From the NCBI GenBank assembly GCA_046328115.1, contig JAXLXE010000001.1, forward strand, positions 930,001-994,000: a stretch of DNA of 64,000 nt. Direction: 5' to 3'. The stretch is from JAXLXE01 sp046328115 (GTDB taxonomy: Bacteria > Chloroflexota > UBA6077 > JACCZL01). Position numbers and translations under genes: made by a program. Of the stretch, positions 45,014 through 53,525 are shown one piece after another. The notes beneath the pieces are model-generated. The model saw only the letters and a list, made by a program, of their open reading frames with translations. It ran no database searches and was not told the DNA's origin. Within the stretch, counting starts at the first letter, position 1, and every line of letters starts with the position of its first letter.

Positions 45014-46395
45014 CAGGCTGCTGAAATTCTCCCATTCTGGGGGTGTCTGATCCTACCGGAGCCACCCGAGGGCCGGGTACGATGGAGGAAGCCTTCACGG
45101 TGGTGATCAGATGCGTGGACGGCGCCGCGACCAGGTGTCGATGCTCGGTTTTCTCAGCCTCGAAGAGCGCATTCCGGCCCAGCACCCGCTACGCATGATC
45201 AAGCGCCTGGCGGACGAGGCGCTGGCGCGCGTCTCGCCCCAGCTCGATCGCATGTACTCCCACCGCGGCCGTCACTCGATCCCATCAGAGCAACTGCTCA
45301 AGGGCACGCTGTTGATGTCGCTGTACTCGATCCGCAGCGAGCGCCAGCTCTGCGAGCAGCTTGAGTACAACCTGCTGTTCCGATGGTTCCTCGACCTGGA
45401 CGGCGTGGATCCGGTGTTCGACGCGTCGACGTTCAGCAAGAATCGCACGCGCTTTCTCGAGAGCGGGGTCGGCGAGGGGTTGTTCGACGCCCTGGTAGCC
45501 GAGGCGAAAGACCGCGGCTTGCTCTCCCAGGAGCACTTCACGGTCGACGGAACCCTGATCGAAGCGGCGGCCAGCCTCAAGAGCCTGCGTCGCAAGGATG
45601 GCACCCCGCCCACCATGCACGACGACGACCCCGGCAACCCGTCGGTCGACTTCCACGGCGAGCGGCGCTCGAACGCGACGCACCAGAGCACGACGGACGA
45701 CGAAGCGTTGCTGGCGAAAAAGGGCAAGGGGAAGGAGGCCAAGCTGAGCTTCTGCGGCCACGCGCTGATGGAGAACCGGCACGGCGTGTTGGTGGACTTC
45801 CAGATCACGCGGGCGACGGGAACGGCGGAACGGGACATGGTGCCGGAGTTGTTGGACGCGGCGCAGGTGCGAGACTTCCGGCCGAAGACGTTGGGTGGGG
45901 ACAAGGGATACGACACGCGGGGGTGCGTGGAGGCAATCCGGGAGCGAGGCGTGACGCCGCACATCGCGGCCAAGCGAAGTGGGGGAGCGATCGACGGGCG
46001 GACGACACGGCACCAGACATATCGACTGAGTCAGCGGATCCGGAAGCGGGTCGAGGAGATCTTTGGCTGGATGAAAACGATCGGCGGGTTTCGGCGGACA
46101 AGGTTCATCGGCGTCGCGCGGACCGGGTTGGCGGGGTACCTGGTGGCGACGGCGTACAACCTGCTGAGGCTGGGGCGACTGATGACGAGTCCGCCGAGCG
46201 TCGCGGTAGCGTAGGCACAAGCCGACGAGGACTCCTCATCGGCCATCAGTGGCCCCAAAACAGCGGCGAAAGCGTCACGACTGGCGCAGCGACGATCGCG
46301 ACAAGCGCGAACATCGACAAAACACCAGCTAGGGGCCCGGTGAGAAGCAGGCAGCAGCCACCGGACGCCCGCGAAACCAGAATTTCAGCGTCCTG
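45014..46395 (+). mobile_element. IS5-like insertion sequence with CTAG target duplication
   Basis: A 1382-bp element with terminal inverted repeats CAGGCTGCTGAAATTCT (left) and, read inward, CAGGACGCTGAAATTCT (right). CTAG stands directly outside both ends (45010-45013 and 46396-46399). Joining the flanks through a single CTAG restores an uninterrupted IS256-type transposase frame (..EPDL-DFLREG..), proving the insertion site. It appears intact. Confidence 0.88.
45111..46214 (+). CDS. IS5/IS1182-type transposase
   Basis: 367 residues, complete. N-terminal GFLSLEERIPAQHPLRMIK and the DDE-type core: HFTVDGTLIEAAASLKSL, GDKGYDTRGCVEAIRERGV, and the C-terminal KRVEEIFGWMKTIGGFRRTR. The central region (DDDPGNPSVDFHGERRSNAT) is typical of this group. 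It lies inside clear inverted repeats and is the only apparently intact transposase of the IS cluster apart from istB. Confidence 0.9.
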   Translation: MRGRRRDQVSMLGFLSLEERIPAQHPLRMIKRLADEALARVSPQLDRMYSHRGRHSIPSEQLLKGTLLMSLYSIRSERQLCEQLEYNLLFRWFLDLDGVDPVFDASTFSKNRTRFLESGVGEGLFDALVAEAKDRGLLSQEHFTVDGTLIEAAASLKSLRRKDGTPPTMHDDDPGNPSVDFHGERRSNATHQSTTDDEALLAKKGKGKEAKLSFCGHALMENRHGVLVDFQITRATGTAERDMVPELLDAAQVRDFRPKTLGGDKGYDTRGCVEAIRERGVTPHIAAKRSGGAIDGRTTRHQTYRLSQRIRKRVEEIFGWMKTIGGFRRTRFIGVARTGLAGYLVATAYNLLRLGRLMTSPPSVAVA

Positions 46396-46399
46396 CTAG

Positions 46400-46462
46400 G
46401 TCCGGCTCCACCTCGCGCTTGCGCAACAGGCGCTCGAGCGCCATGCTCATGTAACCGGCCAT
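46400..46462 (-). pseudogene. IS256-type transposase fragment (N-terminal start)
   Basis: From the ATG complement at 46462 the minus strand reads MAGYMSMALERLLRKREVEP up to the CTAG. After removal of the IS5-like element it continues in frame as the fragment at 44790-45009. Confidence 0.75.
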
Positions 46463-46622
46463 CGCGCTCAGTCTCCCTTCGATCGATTGCACACCCGACG
46501 AGAACCACACGATCGTCGATACTGTCAACTCAGCCTACTTACACACCCCGGGGACTCTACCCGCGCAACCCGCTCAAATCAACCCTTCGCCAGACACAGC
46601 CGCGCCGCGCTACATTACACAT

Positions 46623-48521
46623 ATGCCTCACGATGCAGCCGCAACGCCACACAACCCGCGCACAACTGATCCACCTACCAGTACCGCCCCACTCTGCAAC
46701 TCGTTGCAGCCGCTACCACCCAACCCACCACACTGCAATTGGACGCTCACCATCGACCCAGCCATGCCCGGCGGGCCCACGGATTGCCGCCGCCCGAACT
46801 GGACCAACTCGAACCGATGCATTTTTCATGTGCCCAAGTCGCAGGGCACAACAGACGCCGCATCAGTTCCAGCCCATAGCGCTCGCCATGACGATCCATC
46901 TACTGAATTTATCGGCGCGCTACAGAACTACCTCAATGAACTCAATAATTCTCCGCCAGACCGCATATGGTCCTTCGTCGAGTTCCAGTTTCCGCCCCAT
47001 GTTACGTTTCCAGACTCCAGTGTTCTTGGCTTGTCAGATTTCACGGGCGCAACATTCTATGGAGACGCCCAGTTCGCCAATGTCACGTTTTCTCGCTGTG
47101 TATATTTTCATCATGTACGCATCAAAGGTGATGGTATATTCTCACGCGCTCAATTTGTCGAGCGAATGAGCTTCACTGATGTCGAAATTGTTGGTGTTGC
47201 TGATTTTCATGCAGCTACGTTCTGTGACGGTACGCACTTTGAGCGCGTACAATTCCAAGGCGAGAGCTTGTTCAACAACTGCACCTTCATTAACACGGCA
47301 TATTTCATCGATGCTTCTTTCGGTATAGAGTCGCACTACAAGGCGTCAGAACGGAGCGACTCACCGGTGACAACGTTTTCCAAGTCCACATTCAGTCTCC
47401 CGAGAAGGCTCGCTTCGAGACATTCGTCAAATGTGGTCTTTTTCCACAGTATTTACTTCAGTGGTAATACGGATTTTTCTGGAGCTAACTTCTCAGGATC
47501 GCCTCGCTCAATCAAGGCAAGTAGGCACGACCAGTCTGAGAGAGCTGAACATGCTGAGACTGAGAGCGATGAAGCGAATCTACACATTGGCCAAGTGAAT
47601 TTCCTGGGATCGACCGACTTTAGCCAATCAGTGTTTGGGTCACGGTCAGAGTTCATTAACACAACGTTTCACGGTATGGTAAGTTTCTCGCGAGCCCATG
47701 TGGAAAAAGACTTCACAATTCACAATGACAGTAACAATCCTACGTTCAAAGCATCTTGCGATTTTTCTTCCGTCAGGACTGACCGCGAAGTAGAAGTGAC
47801 ATTTACCCGTGTTAATCTAGCAAACACCTCGTTCCGAGGCACAGACGTTGAGAGGTTCGCCTTCCGAGACATAACTTGGCGCCGTGTCCAGTGGCCCACA
47901 CCAGGCACATGGTATTGGCCGACCTGGCACCGCTACGCCATCTGTGATGAGTTCAATCGATTCAAGGACGACTCGCTGCCAGACTATGCCGCAGCCCAGC
48001 AAACTTATCACCAGCTGATCCTGAACTACGAAGCGCGACGAGACTTCGAGCTTGCAGAGGACTTCTACATCGGAGAGATGGAGGTGCGGCGCAAAGCCAC
48101 CAATAACCCGATGAACTTTCATACTGCCTACGCGATGCTTAGCCGCTACGGCGCAAGCTACCGTCACGCATTCGCAGTCCTGAGTCTGTTCTTTATCGTA
48201 TTCTCAATTCTGTTTATGCACGTGGGATTTCAATCAAGCTCTACCGACGGCGCGATTTCAATGGAGCGTGTCAAGTACGACATACCACTGATATTTGGTT
48301 GGCGCCATGATGCGCTCTGTCCGTGGGATGAAGCGGTTCTTCGAGACTTCCGTCGGTCACTGGCATTCACACTGTCCATCGTGACATTCCAGCGGGACCG
48401 CTTCTACGTGCCGATCGACGAATACGGGCAGATCCTACTGAATGTCGCGGTTATCGCGCTCGTCGGCCAGTCAGCGTTATTAGTTCTCGCGATACGGCGC
48501 CGATTCCGCCGCTCAAAGTAG
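46623..48521 (+). CDS. Pentapeptide-repeat-like membrane protein, AT-richer than its surroundings
   Basis: 632 residues, from the ATG at 46623. After a Pro/Thr/Asn-rich N-terminus comes a long stretch of pentapeptide-like A(N/D)F/L repeats (residues about 130-440: SDFTGATFYGDAQFANVTFS, VADFHAATFCDGTHFERVQF). Then comes a conserved-looking helical segment (AAQQTYHQLILNYEARRDFE, FYIGEMEVRRK) and three C-terminal hydrophobic helices (AFAVLSLFFIVFSILFMHV; ILLNVAVIALVGQSALLVLA). Base composition and codon use are clearly more A/T-rich than the core genes, and it is flanked by IS material, so it was acquired. Pentapeptide-plus-helix proteins of this shape are membrane proteins of unknown role; an immunity or defence role is possible but unproven. 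Confidence 0.75.
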   Translation: MPHDAAATPHNPRTTDPPTSTAPLCNSLQPLPPNPPHCNWTLTIDPAMPGGPTDCRRPNWTNSNRCIFHVPKSQGTTDAASVPAHSARHDDPSTEFIGALQNYLNELNNSPPDRIWSFVEFQFPPHVTFPDSSVLGLSDFTGATFYGDAQFANVTFSRCVYFHHVRIKGDGIFSRAQFVERMSFTDVEIVGVADFHAATFCDGTHFERVQFQGESLFNNCTFINTAYFIDASFGIESHYKASERSDSPVTTFSKSTFSLPRRLASRHSSNVVFFHSIYFSGNTDFSGANFSGSPRSIKASRHDQSERAEHAETESDEANLHIGQVNFLGSTDFSQSVFGSRSEFINTTFHGMVSFSRAHVEKDFTIHNDSNNPTFKASCDFSSVRTDREVEVTFTRVNLANTSFRGTDVERFAFRDITWRRVQWPTPGTWYWPTWHRYAICDEFNRFKDDSLPDYAAAQQTYHQLILNYEARRDFELAEDFYIGEMEVRRKATNNPMNFHTAYAMLSRYGASYRHAFAVLSLFFIVFSILFMHVGFQSSSTDGAISMERVKYDIPLIFGWRHDALCPWDEAVLRDFRRSLAFTLSIVTFQRDRFYVPIDEYGQILLNVAVIALVGQSALLVLAIRRRFRRSK

Positions 48522-48676
48522 CGATTCGGCGCAATGCCCACCCGTAGGGTGGCCCTCCTGGTGCGGGAAAGGCGCACACCAACGACTGGCCTGCCCACCG
48601 CTGCGCTTCCTCGGGAAAGTGCGCCGAACTTGAAAGAAGCAGGCCGCTGGCTATGCGCATCCGCGACCGTGGCCGC

Positions 48677-48900
48677 ATCGATGATCGTGCCGCAGTGCTC
48701 CCGCACTGCGGATGATCGCAGGACTCAAGGCGTCCGTCGTGCAAATGTTCGCGCCCGTCGCTGAACTCGACCTCAAGGTCGACGACCTTACGCCTGCGCC
48801 CACCAACTTCGACAACCTTCGCCGCACCTCGCTGAGTCCGCCGGCCCTTGGGCCCACGCGCCTACCCGACGCCCTCGGGCACGGATCTCCCAATCAACGG
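48677..48900 (+). pseudogene. Degenerate IS66 transposase N-terminal relic
   Basis: Reading through one frame change gives IDDRAAVLPH, then LKASVVQMFAPVAELDLKVD and DDLTPAPTNFDN. These mirror the intact N-terminus at 44687 (MDDRAALLALP, VVQLTARVAKLEAKID, DELTRPPTTPDN). It is a second, much older IS66 copy with many substitutions and no catalytic part. Confidence 0.65.
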
Positions 48901-49154
48901 ATGGTCGGGCGCTGCCAAGGCGGACGGTGCACTCCCGAGTAGACAAGGGCCAAAAAACCTCGCGGTGTGGAAGCCTCTCGGAGGACACCACGTCGACGAC
49001 CCGACGCATCCCCGGTGATGCATCGCGCGCGCTCGGTCACGAAACGATCGACGCCGCGGTGAACGCCGCTCGCGTGCGGCCGAATCTCGTCACGAGTTCG
49101 AAGCGAGCCGCCCCATGGGGTCGCTCAGAGCGCGCCCCGACTCGGCCACGCCCA

Positions 49155-49274
49155 GGAGAGACTCCCGACTCGATTCTCAACATCATCGGGATCTGTGAGT
49201 AAGCCGAGCCGACGGATATCGCGACCGAGAAGTACGACCTGTTGGCCCGCGCCTCGATCCTCGCCACCGAATGA
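49155..49274 (+). pseudogene. Relic of an antitoxin gene of a PIN-toxin pair
   Basis: The frame reads SILNIIGICE, a TAA stop, then AEPTDIATEKYDLLARASI and a final stop at 49272-49274. The motif I(I/L)G..(x)..TDIA..K(Y/H)..L is that of short antitoxins encoded just upstream of PIN-domain toxins, and a PIN gene follows within 20 bp. The in-frame stop makes it non-functional unless read through. Confidence 0.5.
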
Positions 49275-49291
49275 CTCTCCCCGGCCCGCGG

Positions 49292-49715
49292 CGCCGGCGA
49301 GTCTTCGTCGATACGCCCTTGCAGATCGTGGCGGCTATTCGCGGCGGCCAACCGTCGTGACGCGAATCACGACACCGTTCGCCGAACCTTAGAACGTCTG
49401 GTGGCTGAAAGGCGGCCACTTTTGACCACCAACTTCATCCTGGCGAAGACCCACGCTCTCCTATTGACGCGCGTCGGCCGCGAGGCGGCGGCGCGGGTCC
49501 TGTTCGAGATCGATCGAAGCCCGCTCACGACTACGGTCCGGGTGACCGAGGTGGACGAAGCCCGCGCGAGAGAGGTGATTGTGAACTTCACGGACAAGCC
49601 CTTCTCGCTGACGGACGCACTCAGCTTCGTCGTCATGGAGCGACTCGGGATCCACGGGGCACTGACACACGATCGCAACTTCGCGCAGTACGGCTTCGCC
49701 ACCGATCTCGCGTGA
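49292..49715 (+). pseudogene. PIN-domain (VapC-like) toxin, frameshifted near the N-terminus
   Basis: The N-terminal RRVFVDT (first PIN acidic residue) is followed by a one-base frame change, then SWRLFAAANRRDANHD, LLTTNFILAKTHALLLTR, KPFSLTDALSFVVMERLGI and THDRNFAQYGF. All parts of a PIN ribonuclease of about 135 residues are present but in two frames. The acidic residues D (VDT), E/K (ILAKTH has Lys where Glu is usual), D (SLTDA) and D (THDRNF) can be seen. It is therefore doubly damaged. Confidence 0.75.
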
Positions 49716-50193
49716 CCGCGAGAAGACGGCGATTTAGACTGGCGGATTCTCGCGCCCGGACGCGTTCTGCGATCTACCGCGGAGGCCGGGCGAGCATGTG
49801 GAAAGCGATCTTGCGATTGATCCGCCCCGCCAAATACGCACGTACCCCCGTGCGGGTCGCGGTGCCGGCGCGACGGCCGCTCGCGTCGAGGTTGATTCGT
49901 CGGGCGACGCGCTGGCGTTTGTGCAGGAGCGTCGTGGAGGAACAGATCCCGCGTGCGCGAGGGCAGGGAGGCTCCGCGCGGACAGCGTCGGGATGACGGC
50001 GCGGGGCGGGGCGGCCTGACGGAGTGCGGATTCGCGGTCGGTGCGTGAGGGCGATTTGTGCGTCGAAGCTCCGCGAGGCGGCGGGGTCGTGTAGACAATC
50101 GACCGTCGCCTCTTGTAACGATAGATCGTCGGCGTTCGCGCGGGTACGCTCTCAGGTGGGACAATTCAGGTATCCCTCCAGGAGGGCCCGACC
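49716..50193. other. Gene-free stretch with a dispersed repeat copy
   Basis: About 49845-49990 resembles 53298-53440 in the same orientation (shared GCTCGCGTCGAGGTTG-like, GCGTTGGCGTTCG-like and CCCGCGTGCGCGAGGAC-like blocks). No gene is supported. A ribosome site AGGAGG near 50179 precedes the small gene at 50194. Confidence 0.5.
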
Positions 50194-50411
50194 GTGCAAG
50201 TGCGAACACGCAGGCGCCAAGGCTTAACCACCCGCCGCGGCAGGCCCTTGATCGGCATCCCAACACTGGAGGGCGCGGACGAGGTTGTGCGGTACTTCAC
50301 CTCGGAAGAAGAGGCAGACGCCGTTCTCTCCCGCGACCGAGCTGGAGTGCAGCGTGGGCTGAGCCTGGCGGGCGCCTGGGCGGAGCTTGACCGTGATGGC
50401 GCTCCTGACGC
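50194..50411 (+). pseudogene. Small gene split by the IS21-family insertion (5' part)
   Basis: The GTG at 50194 follows AGGAGG. It encodes VRTRRRQGLTTRRGRPLIGI and GADEVVRYFTSEEEADAVLS, and runs into the IS at codon 73. Joining through one copy of the 7-bp target duplication (CTGACGC) continues the frame at 53028-53095 to give a 92-residue protein ending IKPTARLEL. No family recognised. Its position just before a PIN-domain relic suggests a lost antitoxin. Confidence 0.75.
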
Positions 50412-50463
50412 TGTCAATTTGCACCTCATGTAGGCCACCCATGTGCATGTTGGTGTAGGCCAC

Positions 50464-51246
50464 TTAGCTGATTGCGGGCACCTCCTCGTTTTGTGTGTCG
50501 GACCCCTCCGGATTTTGCTTGCGGCCTCGTTGCCGGTAGCTCTCCCCACGGATCACCACGGTCTGGCAGTGATGGGTCAGCCGGTCCAGCGCCGCGTTGG
50601 CCAGTAGCGGGTTGCCGAACGCCTCCGGCCACTCCGCCAGGGCTCGGTTGCTCGTCAGCAGCAACGGCTTGCGCTCGTACCGTTCGCGAATCAGCTCATA
50701 CAGATCCTCCGCCATCTCCGTCGTCAGGGGCCGCAGCCCCACGTCGTCCAGCGCCAGCACGTCCACCTGCAACAACCGGTGCAGCCGCCGCCGGTACGTC
50801 CCATCCCCCCGACTGGCCTGCAGGTCTGTCAGCACCCGGTGCGCCGGCCGGTACAACCCGCTGTAGCCACGCTTGAGCGCTTCGATCACCAACCCGTTCA
50901 TCAGATGGCTCTTGCCCACCCCGGTCGGTCCCGCCAGGATGATGTTCTGCGCCCGCGCCACGAACTGCGCGGTCCCCAGCGCCTCGACCGTCCGCCGCGA
51001 GAGCGCCGGCACCGCCCCGAAGTCGAACGATGCCAGCGTCTTGGCGGGATCTACGCCAGCTTCGCTGATCCGTCGATCCAGCCGCGTGTGATCCCGCCGC
51101 TCCAGCTCATCGTCCAGGAGGATCCCCAGGAACTCGGTGGGCTCCCACTGCTCGCGCGTGGCCTGCTGGGCCCGCGTCTCCAGCGTCTCGAGCATGCCCG
51201 AGAGCCGCAGCCGCCGTAGCTTGGGGAGGAGGGGATGATTCAACAT
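50464..51246 (-). CDS. istB: IS21-family helper ATPase IstB
   Basis: 260 residues, complete. Walker A is LAGPTGVGKSHLM, Walker B is VDVLALDDVG, and the C-terminal DRLTHHCQTVVIRGESYR is characteristic. IstB is the AAA+ regulator that guides target choice of the IstA transposase. Its ATG overlaps the istA stop by 7 bases. Confidence 0.95.
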   Translation of the reverse strand: MLNHPLLPKLRRLRLSGMLETLETRAQQATREQWEPTEFLGILLDDELERRDHTRLDRRISEAGVDPAKTLASFDFGAVPALSRRTVEALGTAQFVARAQNIILAGPTGVGKSHLMNGLVIEALKRGYSGLYRPAHRVLTDLQASRGDGTYRRRLHRLLQVDVLALDDVGLRPLTTEMAEDLYELIRERYERKPLLLTSNRALAEWPEAFGNPLLANAALDRLTHHCQTVVIRGESYRQRGRKQNPEGSDTQNEEVPAIS

Positions 51247-52824
51247 CCGAGCACCTCCGAATCGAAGAACTCGCTGGCGGATCGCTCGAAGGTGTACGGC
51301 GCCGTGGGCGCAGCCTCGGTGCGCGGCGCCTCGGCCGCGCCGGCTGGAAGCGCCTCACGGTCCAGCGCCGCGTTCAGAATCTGCTTGATCCGACGGTAAC
51401 TCACGTCGCCGTAGTGGCGAGCCCGCGCGCACGCCGCCTCCAGACGGGTCTTGCCCACCGTCTCCACCAGACGGAGCACCGCCTGCACCGAGCGCAGCCG
51501 ATCCAGCGGCCGTTCCGCCAGTAGCTCCTCCACCACCGCCAGGGTCGCCGGGCCGATCGTGCGAGCCAGATCCTGGCAGTACTGGGGGGTGCGCTCCAGA
51601 TAGGCCGCCTTCTCCGGTGGGTAGTGGGCCGACCGCGTCTGCCACTGCCCCCGGCCGTGGGCGCGTGGGTGGGTGGCCACCAACTCGGTACCGACGAACA
51701 GCTGTACCACTCTGGTCAGGATCCAGGCCTCCAGGCGCTGTCCGACGTAGCGATACGGCGCAGAGTAGTAACTGCCGTCGAGGGTGACGTGGCAGTCCGG
51801 GTGTACCCGCACCGTCCTGATCTCGATCAGGTCGAACGGCGTCGGGGGAAGCGGTGTCAGCGCCGCGCGCTCCTCCGCCTCGAAAAGGGCCAACGGCGCA
51901 CGGCGGGTGGTGCCGTGATCGCGGGTGCCGGCCCGCTCGCGGACCCAGCGTTGGAGCGCGGCGTTGGCCTCGCGCAGATCGGTGAACTCGTGCGCTGGCA
52001 GAAAGCTCCGCTTCACGAAGTGGACCCCACTCTCCACTTTGCCCTTGTGCTCGGGTGTCCGTGGGCGAGTGGGGCTGATGGTAAAGCCGTAGTGCTGGGC
52101 GCAGCGGCGGTAGGCTTCGCCCAGCACGGGATCGTGCAGGGTGGCTCGCAGCACGGCCGCTTTGAGGTTGTCGGGCACCACCGTGCGCGGCACCCCGCCG
52201 AACCAGGTGAACGCGCGGCGGTGGCAGGTGACCTTAGGGCTTCGCCGAAGCCCGTCTGACGACGGTCCGGATCTTCTGGTCGAAGACCAGCTCCGCGTAC
52301 TGGTGGCGGCTATAGCCCAGGGTCATCACGAAGACCCAGGCCGTGCGGGCCAGGCCTGACGCGGGGTCGACCAGCGTGCCGGCGCTGCCGAAATCAACCT
52401 GGGCCTGTTCACCCGGGCCGGTGTGCACGCGCACCACGACCCGCGGCTGCAGCGGGCGCAGGCGGTGGACGAAGCGCAGCACCGTGGCGTAGCTTCCAGC
52501 GTAGCCGTGCTCGTCGCGGAGCCGATCGTAGATGGTCATGGCCTCGACGCCGGCCGTGACCCAGGCGGCGATACGCTCACGGTACGGCTCGACGAGAGAG
52601 CTGGTACGCGGAGGCGCGGGTGGCGGCCCGAGACGGGCGACCAGCTCCGACGGTTCGGGCAGGGGCGTGGCCGGATCGAGGTAGCCGGCCTCGTTGGCCA
52701 GGGTGGCGTATTTGCTGACGGTCATGCGCGCGAGGCCGAGGTCCCGGGCGATGGTCCGCTGGCTGGCGCCGCTGCGCAGGTGATGGATCAGATCACGAAG
52801 CACGTGCACGTGTAGTCGCTCCAC
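51240..52824 (-). pseudogene. istA: IS21-family transposase IstA, broken by a short hairpin insert
   Basis: The start is best placed at the GTG complement of 52824 (VERLHVHVLRDLIHHL), which has GGAGG 7 nt upstream. The N-terminal part has a helix-turn-helix (QRTIARDLGLARMTVSKYA) and the first DDE Asp (QAQVDFGSAG). The C-terminal part has the second Asp (TVVPDNLKAAV) and Glu (HKGKVESGVHFVKR). Between FDQKIRT and TCHRRAFTWFGG about 30 extra bases (52228-52258 region) carry the perfect palindrome GGGCTTCGCCGAAGCCC (52237-52253), introduce a stop and shift the frame. Confidence 0.85.
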
Positions 52825-52830
52825 AGAAAC

Positions 52831-52855
52831 CCTCCACGGCACACAACCGTGGAGG
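52831..52855 (-). promoter_or_regulatory. Hairpin masking the istA ribosome-binding site
   Basis: CCTCCACGG (52831-52839) and CCGTGGAGG (52847-52855) form a 9-bp perfect stem with a 7-nt loop. In the istA message the GGAGG ribosome site lies in the 3' arm, just before the GTG at 52824. Transcripts entering from outside would fold and hide it, a known way for insertion sequences to limit transposase. The same hairpin is kept in the remnant near 42160. Confidence 0.6.
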
Positions 52856-52880
52856 ACGAGCCCGGTGCCACCCCCGCGGG

Positions 52881-53024
52881 TGGCCTACACCGGGTGCTCA
52901 TGAGTGGCCTAGATCACGTGCTCACGGGTGGCCTACACCCCGTGCACATGACTGGCCTACATCGGGTGCAAATCGCTGGCCTACACCCAGTGCACATGGG
53001 TGGCCTATATACCAGTGCTCAATG
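52881..53024. repeat. Six 24-bp end repeats of the IS21-family element
   Basis: Units beginning TGGCCTA at 52881, 52905, 52929, 52953, 52977 and 53001, spaced exactly 24 bp and partly diverged. Two inverted counterparts (TAGGCCAC at 50431 and 50456) lie at the other end. They are probable transposase binding sites. Confidence 0.9.
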
Positions 53025-53027
53025 ACA

Positions 53028-53095
53028 CTGACGCGCTACATGAGCTGGGCAGAATGCGTCACGCGATCAAGCCCACAGCACGTTTGGAGCTGTGA
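53028..53095 (+). pseudogene. Small gene split by the IS21-family insertion (3' part)
   Basis: Starts with the second copy of the 7-bp duplication and continues the 50194 frame as PDALHELGRMRHAIKPTARL to the TGA at 53093-53095. Confidence 0.75.
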
Positions 53096-53135
53096 GGATA
53101 CGGCTGCCTGACACGCCGATCCTGGCCACGGACTT

Positions 53136-53291
53136 ATTGATTTAGTCGGCGATATCGACACGCTCATCGCCGCAACCGCCATCAAGAGAGCTCCTACGAT
53201 CGTCACGTCGGACACCGATTTCCAGCGGGTGCCACGGCGTCGCCTAACGCTCGTACCCGCGTACCGGGCTGCCCGGCCGCCGCTCGCGTGA
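53136..53291 (+). pseudogene. C-terminal relic of a PIN-domain toxin
   Basis: The frame reads IDTLIAATAIKRAPTIVTSD, then TDFQRVPRRRLTLVPAYR. This is the C-terminal third of a VapC-type PIN ribonuclease (D.LIAATA...A.IVT.D..DF). The preceding ~40 bp contain LPDTPILATDLL before a stop, perhaps what is left of the N-terminus, so roughly 60 codons are missing. It follows the split small gene directly. Confidence 0.65.
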
Positions 53292-53525
53292 TCTGGCATG
53301 TACGGCGCCAGGATGCCACCGGGGGTCGCTCGTGTCGAGGTTGGTGCGCACGGCAACGCGTTGGCGTTCGGACGGCGCCGCTGTGGAGACGTGGATTCCC
53401 CGCGTGCGCGAGGACAGGCTCCTCACACGGTCGGAACGACACGCCGGTTGGGGGTGGTCTGGCTCCGCGGTGTTCTGCGCGGGCCAGGCACCCCTGCGAA
53501 CCCAATCGGTACGACCGTCTTCAGG
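53292..53525. repeat. Second copy of a dispersed repeat (with 49845-49990)
   Basis: The part 53298-53440 matches 49845-49990 in order and direction over about 140 bp with moderate divergence. It ends the accessory region; core genes resume at the CotH-family gene. Confidence 0.5.

Larger units (their letters stand above)
50412..53027 (-). mobile_element. IS21-family element with 7-bp target duplication
   Basis: 2616 bp, starting TGTCAATTTGCACC and ending in GTGCTCAATGACA (imperfect inverted repeats). The same 7 bases CTGACGC stand at 50405-50411 and 53028-53034. istA and istB lie on the minus strand and overlap. Multiple 24-bp end repeats, six on the right and two on the left, are typical of this family. 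istA is broken, so the element is probably immobile unless helped in trans. Confidence 0.93.

Noticed and set aside
52881..53024. CRISPR-like repeats
   Set aside because: The 24-bp period units have no separate spacers, lie at the end of an IS21-family element, and recur inverted at its other end.
50412..53027. Active IS21-family transposon
   Set aside because: Ends, target duplication and istB are intact, but istA has a stop and frameshift from a palindromic insert, so autonomous movement is unlikely.
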